From assembly GCF_001314875.1 (NCBI RefSeq), contig NZ_LJZS01000005.1, forward strand, positions 1 through 64,000: a stretch of DNA of 64,000 nt. Direction: 5' to 3'. The translations under genes were made by a program, and so were the position numbers. The stretch comes from Halomonas sp. HL-48. Its GTDB lineage: Bacteria; Pseudomonadota; Gammaproteobacteria; Pseudomonadales; Halomonadaceae. Under the pieces are notes generated by a model. The model ran no database searches. It was given only the letters and a program-made list of their open reading frames with translations, and was not told the DNA's origin. Positions within the stretch are counted from its first letter, which is position 1; the number at the start of each line of letters is the position of its first letter. Below are positions 56,377-64,000 of this stretch, one piece after another.

Positions 56377-57156
56377 ATGACTGTTGAAATCACCTCAAAG
56401 ATCGTCGGTTACCGTATCAAGCAGCAGGAGCCGGCGGCGCCCAGCCCGGCCCTGCCCGAGGAAGACCCGCTGACGGTGCGCATTCCGTCGCGCCCGGAGG
56501 GCACGCTTGAAGCCGTCTCGGAAAAGATTTCCTATGTCGGCGCCGAAGGCCGCAAAAAAGTCTATCTACTGGTGTCCTTCATGCCGGTGGAAGGCGTGGT
56601 CGGCGGCAAGCGCGTGGTCATCGAGCGGCCGGTGGAGTTTTTCTTCCCCTCGGGACAGCTGTCGAGCGAGCACCAGTGGATTACTGCCACCATGCGCAGC
56701 CTGTCACTGGCGGCGCGGGGCGGCTATGTCACCCAGGCGGTCGCGGACCTGCGCAAGGTCGCCTGGGACAAGGGCCTGGTGCGCTGCGGAATGAACCGCT
56801 GGAACAAACCCATGTTCCATGATTCCGAAGTGGCCGCCATTGCCTGGTCGATCCAGCAGATTCTGTATCGCCGCGGCTTTCTGGATCAGGACGGCAACCA
56901 GGTGCCGGTGGAAAGCCTGGTGGAGCGTTATGCGCATCGCATGCAGCACGGCCACGCCTGGCAGCCACCGGCAGAGGAGGCGCCTGCCGAGGTCGGCAGC
57001 GGGGCGGTCGAGCCCATCGGTCAGGCAGCATCGACCACTGACCAGGCCAGTGGGCCGGCGGTCGTCGGCCACTGCCCGGAATGCCGCGGTGAACTGATCA
57101 TGATGGACGGCTGCCCTACCTGCTATGCCGGCTGTGGCTGGTCGAAATGCGGTTGA
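56377..57156 (+). CDS. nrdJb: NrdJb, C-terminal part of split class II ribonucleotide reductase
   Basis: A 259-residue protein containing the C-terminal TSCPD-like domain (MRSLSLAARGGYVTQAVADLRKVAW in order) and a Cys-rich end. That end has CPEC near 230 and CPTCYAGCGWSKC closing the protein, which supplies the redox-active cysteines. The split matches Pseudomonas nrdJa/nrdJb. The ATG at 56377 has GGAG seven bases upstream. It lies 58 bases after nrdJa and ends 24 bases before a strong terminator. Confidence 0.9.
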   Translation: MTVEITSKIVGYRIKQQEPAAPSPALPEEDPLTVRIPSRPEGTLEAVSEKISYVGAEGRKKVYLLVSFMPVEGVVGGKRVVIERPVEFFFPSGQLSSEHQWITATMRSLSLAARGGYVTQAVADLRKVAWDKGLVRCGMNRWNKPMFHDSEVAAIAWSIQQILYRRGFLDQDGNQVPVESLVERYAHRMQHGHAWQPPAEEAPAEVGSGAVEPIGQAASTTDQASGPAVVGHCPECRGELIMMDGCPTCYAGCGWSKCG

Positions 57157-57177
57157 GGTGATTGCCCGGCACCCAAC

Positions 57178-57214
57178 AAAACGCCGCGAGCTCAATAAGC
57201 TCGCGGCGTTTTGC
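57178..57214. terminator. Bidirectional terminator between nrdJb and the Crp/Fnr gene
   Basis: A perfect 12-bp GC-rich stem (57181-57192 with 57198-57209) with a 5-base loop is extended by AAA/TTT pairing. T runs on both strands serve the two convergent genes. Confidence 0.93.
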
Positions 57215-57237
57215 TTTATGTCCGGAAGGTGCCGGCG

Positions 57238-57981
57238 CTAGCCAGTGGCGTCAAAAAGCGGCCGTACATTATCGGTCAGGTAGGCGTCGTCGAACTCGCC
57301 TTCCGTCGAGAGTGCCTCGAGGTCTGGGATAGTAACGTTATGCCGGTCACGGAACACCAGTCCGTCGTCGCTCAACGCGCTGAATGTGCGGCTGACGTGC
57401 ACCGGGCTCAAACCCAGAATATCGGCAAGCTGCTCCTGGGAAAGCGGCAAACGAAAGTGACCGCTGATGTCTGCGTTGGTTTGGCGCAGACGCAGGTACA
57501 TTTCGTGGAGGAAGTGGGCCATCTTCTGGCGCGCGCTGCGCCGGGCAATATTCACCAGCCGTTCAGTGAGCAGGGCCTGCTGTCGGCTACCGATGGCGAA
57601 CATAACGGACGTCAGCGTCAGCGACTGGCGAAATATCTCGAGTATGCGGCGATGGGGGAAATGGCAGATGACGCCATCATTGATCATGCGTACGTTTTCA
57701 AGCCGCTGGTTAAAGGCAAACTCGCGCAGGCCAATGATGTCGCCCGGCAAGAAGACTTCGAGTATCTGGCGGTCGCCGTTTTCCAGGTGGCGATACGAGT
57801 AAGCCCAGCCGCTTTTCAGGGTACAGAACTCCTTGGCCGGGTCGCCCATCTCCCAGAGTAGCGTGCCCGCTTTAATATCGGTGGGGCTCTCCTCCAGCGA
57901 AATGAGCAGTTGTTTCTCGTCCTCATTAAGCGAGCAGTAGTGGTTAAAATGCTTAATGATGCAGCTTTGTTCGTGGCCCAC
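57238..57981 (-). CDS. Crp/Fnr family transcriptional regulator
   Basis: A 247-residue regulator. A cyclic-nucleotide-binding-like beta barrel (GTLLWEMGDPAKEFCTLKSGWAYSY, FLPGDIIGLREFAF) is followed by a dimer helix and a C-terminal HTH (LPLSQEQLADILGLSPVHVSRTFSALSDDGLV in order). The N-terminus has SCIIKHFNHYC but not the CxxCx5C spacing of an FNR iron-sulfur cluster, so an oxygen-sensing role is unproven. GTG at 57981 has AGAGG nine bases upstream and is preferred over TTG at 57990. Confidence 0.88.
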   Translation of the reverse strand: MGHEQSCIIKHFNHYCSLNEDEKQLLISLEESPTDIKAGTLLWEMGDPAKEFCTLKSGWAYSYRHLENGDRQILEVFLPGDIIGLREFAFNQRLENVRMINDGVICHFPHRRILEIFRQSLTLTSVMFAIGSRQQALLTERLVNIARRSARQKMAHFLHEMYLRLRQTNADISGHFRLPLSQEQLADILGLSPVHVSRTFSALSDDGLVFRDRHNVTIPDLEALSTEGEFDDAYLTDNVRPLFDATG

Positions 57982-58125
57982 GGCTAACAACCTCTAAGAA
58001 TTATTAACACTGAAATCAACTGTTCAATCAAAATCTACTATAGACGACGTTGATGGAGAATGTGTCATGCCGTTGAAGCGCTTTGGGCGATAGTGCCCGG
58101 ACGCGGCAGTACGGCCTGCGATATT

Positions 58126-58163
58126 AAAACGCCCGTCCACGGCAAGCGCCATGGACGGTGGCG

Positions 58164-58164
<1 letters not shown>
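58126..58164 (-). terminator. Terminator of uvrA
   Basis: On the minus strand, directly after the uvrA stop, ACGC-CCGTCCA pairs with TGGACGG-GCGT (two-base bulge) around a 12-base loop. The hairpin is followed by TTTTAAT. The rest of the 182-bp gap towards the Crp/Fnr gene shows no gene; a TATAGT at about 58033 on the minus strand is a possible -10 for the regulator. Confidence 0.7.
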
Positions 58165-61007
<2,843 letters not shown>

Positions 61008-61037
61008 CAACACCTCGAATCGCGCGGCAAAAGCGTG

Positions 61038-61067
61038 ATTATACGGCGCTCGGCCCCCTCCCGGCAA
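61038..61067 (-). promoter_or_regulatory. Candidate sigma-70 promoter of uvrA
   Basis: On the minus strand TTGCCG (61067-61062), an 18-base spacer and a consensus TATAAT (61043-61038) lie just upstream of the uvrA start, giving a leader of ~25 bases. It sits in the 194-bp divergent region shared with the MFS gene. On the plus strand only a weak TAGAAT element (about 61124) was seen. Confidence 0.5.
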
Positions 61068-61201
61068 AACGGTTTCGGTTATCCGTGAACAGGGCCGACG
61101 TTTCGCCGAATCAACCAACGCGCTAGAATAGGCGGCTGTCCCGCCGCTGGCGGGCATCTACCACCGACGGTGATTATCCTGAGGACTACCCCAAGGGCTT
61201 T

Positions 61202-62581
61202 ATGCGCAAGGTTTCCGCACGATTGCTGACCTCTGAGCGCCGCGCTATCAGTGGCTTGGCGGGTCTCTATGCGTCTCGTATGCTGGGGCTGTTCATGGTC
61301 TTGCCCGTGCTGGCGCTGTATGCCGACACGCTTTCGGGGTCGACGCCGCTACTGATCGGGGTGGCGCTCGGGGTCTACGGGTTGACCCAGGCGCTCCTGC
61401 AGATTCCGTTCGGCCTGTGGTCGGACCGCATCGGCCGCAAGCCGGTGATTGCCATCGGCCTGGTGCTGTTTGCGCTGGGCAGCGTCGTGGCCGCGTTTGC
61501 CGATACCATCGGCGGCATGATTGCCGGCCGCGCGCTGCAGGGCAGCGGGGCGGTGGCAGCGGCGATCATGGCGCTGCTGGCGGACCAGACCCGCGAGCAG
61601 GTGCGTACCGCGGCCATGGCCACCATTGGCCTGTCGATTGGCGTGGCGTTCGCCCTGGCCATGGTGGTCGGCCCTTGGCTGGCCGCCTGGGCGGGGCTTC
61701 CCGGCGTATTCTGGCTGACCGTTTTGCTGACGCTGCTGAGCCTGCTGGTACTCTGGCAATGGGTGCCCCCGGCGCCGCGGCGCGTTGCGCATCGTGATGT
61801 GGGGATGGACCGTCAGCAGTTGCGTAATGTTCTGACGCGCCCCGATTTGTGGCGGCTGGACATGTCGATCTTTGCGCTGCACTTCGTGCTGATGGCGATT
61901 TTTGTGGCGGTGCCGTTTCGGCTGATTGACGCCGGTGTCAGCGCCGCGCATCACGGCCTGGCCTATCTGGGCATCATGGCGCTGTCGTTTGTGGCCATGC
62001 TGCCGCTGATCATCGTGGCCGAGAAGCGCCAACGCATCACCCGGGTGTGCGTGCTGGCCATTGGGGCCATTGCGGTCAGTCTGGCGGGACTTGGACTGCC
62101 GGTCTCCGATGGCTATTGGCTATTTGCGTGGCTGTTTGTTTTCTTTACTGGCTTCAATCTGCTCGAAGCCACGCTGCCGTCGATGCTCAGCAAGCTCGCG
62201 CCGGCCGGGGCCAAGGGAACGGCCATGGGGGTCTACTCCACCAGCCAATTCCTGGGGGCGTTTTTGGGCGGTACCCTGGGCGGTGTGCTGGCCAGTTATG
62301 GTGGGCTGGACGCGGTATTTCTCGGCTGCGCCCTGCTGGCGCTGGTATGGTGGGGCGCGATGCTGAACATGCCATCGCCGCCGCCGCTGGCCAGTGAAGT
62401 GGTGGCGCTGGATGACACCGGGGCTGATACTATGGAGGTGCTGCTGGCACATCTGGCGGACGTTGCGGGCGTCGAGGATGTCATGGTCGTGCCCGAAGAG
62501 CGGCTCGCGTATTTAAAGGTCAATCGACAGCAGCTTGATAAAGCGGCACTTGCTAAGCTGGTAACGCCCCCCAGGACCTAA
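61202..62581 (+). CDS. MFS transporter, YajR-like, with C-terminal ferredoxin-like domain
   Basis: A 459-residue major facilitator with twelve predicted helices. The helix 2-3 loop motif GLWSDRIGRKPVI is the MFS motif A. The last ~70 residues (LLAHLADVAGVEDVMVVPEERLAYLKVNRQQLDKAALAKLV in part) form a cytoplasmic YAM-like domain as in E. coli YajR. The substrate is unknown. AAGGG precedes the ATG. The uvrA-MFS-ssb arrangement is the one seen in Pseudomonas. Confidence 0.93.
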   Translation: MRKVSARLLTSERRAISGLAGLYASRMLGLFMVLPVLALYADTLSGSTPLLIGVALGVYGLTQALLQIPFGLWSDRIGRKPVIAIGLVLFALGSVVAAFADTIGGMIAGRALQGSGAVAAAIMALLADQTREQVRTAAMATIGLSIGVAFALAMVVGPWLAAWAGLPGVFWLTVLLTLLSLLVLWQWVPPAPRRVAHRDVGMDRQQLRNVLTRPDLWRLDMSIFALHFVLMAIFVAVPFRLIDAGVSAAHHGLAYLGIMALSFVAMLPLIIVAEKRQRITRVCVLAIGAIAVSLAGLGLPVSDGYWLFAWLFVFFTGFNLLEATLPSMLSKLAPAGAKGTAMGVYSTSQFLGAFLGGTLGGVLASYGGLDAVFLGCALLALVWWGAMLNMPSPPPLASEVVALDDTGADTMEVLLAHLADVAGVEDVMVVPEERLAYLKVNRQQLDKAALAKLVTPPRT

Positions 62582-62647
62582 ACGGGGCAATGGCGCGTCG
62601 CCGGGACGCTGTCGACGTTTATCGATATCAATTGAAAGGAGCGCCTT

Positions 62648-63232
62648 ATGGCTCGTGGCATTAACAAGGTCATCTTAATCGGCAACCTCGGGCAGGATCC
62701 TGAGGTGCGATTCACCCCCTCAGGCACCGCCGTCGCCAACCTCAACCTGGCGACCACCGATACCTGGATGGATCGTCAAAGCGGTCAGCGTCAGGAGCGC
62801 ACCGAATGGCACCGGGTGGTGATGTTCAACAAGACCGCCGAGATTGCCCAGCAGTACCTGAAGAAAGGTTCCAAGGTATACATTGAAGGGCGCCTGCAGA
62901 CGCGCAAATGGCAGGACCAGAACGGCCAGGATCGCTATTCGACGGAAATTGTCGCCAACGACATGCAAATGCTCGATGGTCGCACCGGTGACGCGCCGCA
63001 GCAGGGCCAGTACGGCCAGGCGGCCCCGGCGCAAAATGGTTACGGTCAGAATCAGCCGTCCGCGGGTGCGCCCCCCCAGCAGGGCGGCGGTTACCCCCAG
63101 CAGGGTGGCGGGCAGGCGCAGCCGGCACCGCAGCAGGGGAATCAAACCCCTCAGCCGAGCCAGCAGAATAGCAGCTACGGGGCGCCAGACCCCGGCAACT
63201 TTGACGATTTCGACGATGAGATCCCGTTTTAA
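62648..63232 (+). CDS. ssb: SSB, single-stranded DNA-binding protein
   Basis: A 194-residue protein. The OB fold spans residues 1-115 ([51 protein letters not shown]). A Gln/Gly/Pro-rich disordered linker leads to the acidic tip DFDDEIPF, which recruits repair and replication partners. GAAAGGAG precedes the ATG. Its genomic position next to uvrA is typical of gammaproteobacteria. Confidence 0.98.
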   Translation: MARGINKVILIGNLGQDPEVRFTPSGTAVANLNLATTDTWMDRQSGQRQERTEWHRVVMFNKTAEIAQQYLKKGSKVYIEGRLQTRKWQDQNGQDRYSTEIVANDMQMLDGRTGDAPQQGQYGQAAPAQNGYGQNQPSAGAPPQQGGGYPQQGGGQAQPAPQQGNQTPQPSQQNSSYGAPDPGNFDDFDDEIPF

Positions 63233-63282
63233 GTGACGGTCATTGAGGTGCGTACGCGTAAAGGTAAGGGAGACAGGCCGTC

Positions 63283-64000
63283 TTGAAGCTTTTGATACTC
63301 GATGCGGGGCACTGCTTGAGCCTGGCGTTGGCGCGCGAGGCGAGCCGCCGCTCCGACACGGAGCTGGTCATTGAGCAGGCAACGCAGGTCAGCGCCAGGC
63401 GCCTGCGGGAGGTGGCGCCTGATGCGGTGCTGATCCCGCCGTTGGCGCACCCGTTGAGCATGGCCCCCGCCGAAGTGACAGCGCACGCCGATGCGGTAGA
63501 AAAGTGTCTCGAGGCCTGCCAGGCAGAGGATGTGGCGCTGGTCTGGTGCGTATCGGATCAGCTTTACGAAGACGGTTTCGACGTGCCCATCGATGAGCAC
63601 GTCGTGCCGGCGCCCCGGGACGAGAGCCTGCGTCGCCTGGTGCAAACCGGCAACCGGGTTCGCGCCGACTACGATCGCCACCTGATCGTGCGGCTGGGGC
63701 CGCTGTTTGCATTGGAAGGCAGTCATGCATGGCTGAACGAGCTGCTCGACAGCCTGGTGATGGGCGAGAACGTACGCGCGGCCGAAGACGTCATCTTTTG
63801 CCCCACGTCGGCGGATGCCGTTGCCCTTGCCCTGATCGGTATGCTTCAGCAGCAGGCCTGCGGTGCCGATGCCTGGGGGGCTTATCACCTGGCCGGCACC
63901 GAACCGGTCAGCGCCTTCACCTTCACCTCCATGGTCAGAACCCAGCTGTCGACCCACCTGGAAGGCCGCGGCGAGCAGGTGACGCTTGGCGATGTTCAGG
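63283..64000 (+). CDS. RmlD-like sugar-nucleotide/SDR-extended family protein (partial, runs off right edge)
   Basis: An open frame of at least 239 residues with no stop before the window end. TTG at 63283 is the only start codon after the in-frame stop at 63265, and GGGAG lies upstream. The part with LIVRLGPLF, WLNELLDSLV, DVIFCPTSADAVALALIGML and GAYHLAGTEPVSAFTF follows the order of the RmlD (dTDP-4-dehydrorhamnose reductase) substrate-binding half. The N-terminus reads LILDAGHCLSLALAREA; the glycine-rich GxxGxxG cofactor motif is missing. Function may therefore have changed. Confidence 0.7.
   Translation, partial: MKLLILDAGHCLSLALAREASRRSDTELVIEQATQVSARRLREVAPDAVLIPPLAHPLSMAPAEVTAHADAVEKCLEACQAEDVALVWCVSDQLYEDGFDVPIDEHVVPAPRDESLRRLVQTGNRVRADYDRHLIVRLGPLFALEGSHAWLNELLDSLVMGENVRAAEDVIFCPTSADAVALALIGMLQQQACGADAWGAYHLAGTEPVSAFTFTSMVRTQLSTHLEGRGEQVTLGDVQ

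Noticed and set aside
57991..58060. FNR-type operator before the Crp/Fnr gene
   Set aside because: The TTGAT elements are direct repeats seven bases apart, not the TTGAT-N4-ATCAA palindrome.
61008..61201. LexA (SOS) box between uvrA and the MFS gene
   Set aside because: No CTGT-N8-ACAG palindrome was found, although uvrA is SOS-regulated in E. coli.

Overview
The window is one contiguous flagellar, motility and chemotaxis island of about 50 kb (roughly 1.1-53.4 kb). An rRNA operon end lies on its left and a housekeeping block (class II ribonucleotide reductase, Crp/Fnr regulator, uvrA, yajR-like MFS, ssb) on its right. The organism looks like a moderately halophilic gammaproteobacterium, most plausibly Halomonadaceae. 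This is inferred from strongly acidic exported and hook proteins, two stator systems, the split NrdJa/NrdJb as in Pseudomonas, the uvrA-MFS-ssb neighbourhood, and an enteric-style FlhDC/FliA flagellar hierarchy. No insertion sequence, prophage, CRISPR array or tRNA was seen.

Layout. 1-280: 3' part of a 5S rRNA, a degenerate duplicated 5S tail and three tandem terminators. 281-1075 (-): SDR oxidoreductase. 1103-2650 (-): flgA, then flgM-flgN with their own sigma-28 promoter. 2835-10240 (+): flgBCDEFGHIJ. 10249-13484 (+): sigma-28 promoter and flgKL. 24848-13549 (-): fliFGHIJK and fliLMNOPQR. 25103 (+): fliE. 25839-25477 (-): flaG. 26156 (+): a PilZ/HD-GYP-like fusion. 28032-30438 (+): fliS, fliT-like, a second FliK-like protein and an FlhB C-terminal-like protein. 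30544-48605 (+): flhDC, motAB, cheAW, MCP, cheRB, MCP, cheYZ, flhBA, flhF and a reduced flhG. Then come flhE, fliA, a second stator pair and a phytochrome-like GGDEF protein ending at 53426. Flagellin (fliC) and cap (fliD) genes are not in this window.

How it works together. FlhDC should activate the hook-basal-body and export operons. FliA (sigma-28), held by FlgM until the hook is complete, should then act at six promoter-like sites found here: flgM, flgK, flaG, the PilZ/HD gene, fliS and cheR. All six have an 11-nt spacer between TAAAGTTT-like and GCCGATAA-like boxes. CheA/W, two chemoreceptors ending in xWExF, CheR/B and CheY/Z control FliM/FliN/FliG switching, and MotAB plus a second MotA/MotB-like pair supply torque. 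Two proteins tie the cluster to cyclic di-GMP: the PilZ/HD fusion and the GGDEF protein.

Most unusual points: (1) a 182-residue FlhG-position protein that keeps the DQAxxLR FlhF-activating helix but has no MinD ATPase P-loop, next to an FlhF with an unexplained ~340-residue C-terminal extension; (2) a phytochrome-architecture diguanylate cyclase without the bilin-binding cysteine or the conserved GAF histidine; (3) a PilZ/HD-GYP fusion lacking the HH metal ligands; (4) two face-to-face, overlapping sigma-28 promoters in one palindrome.
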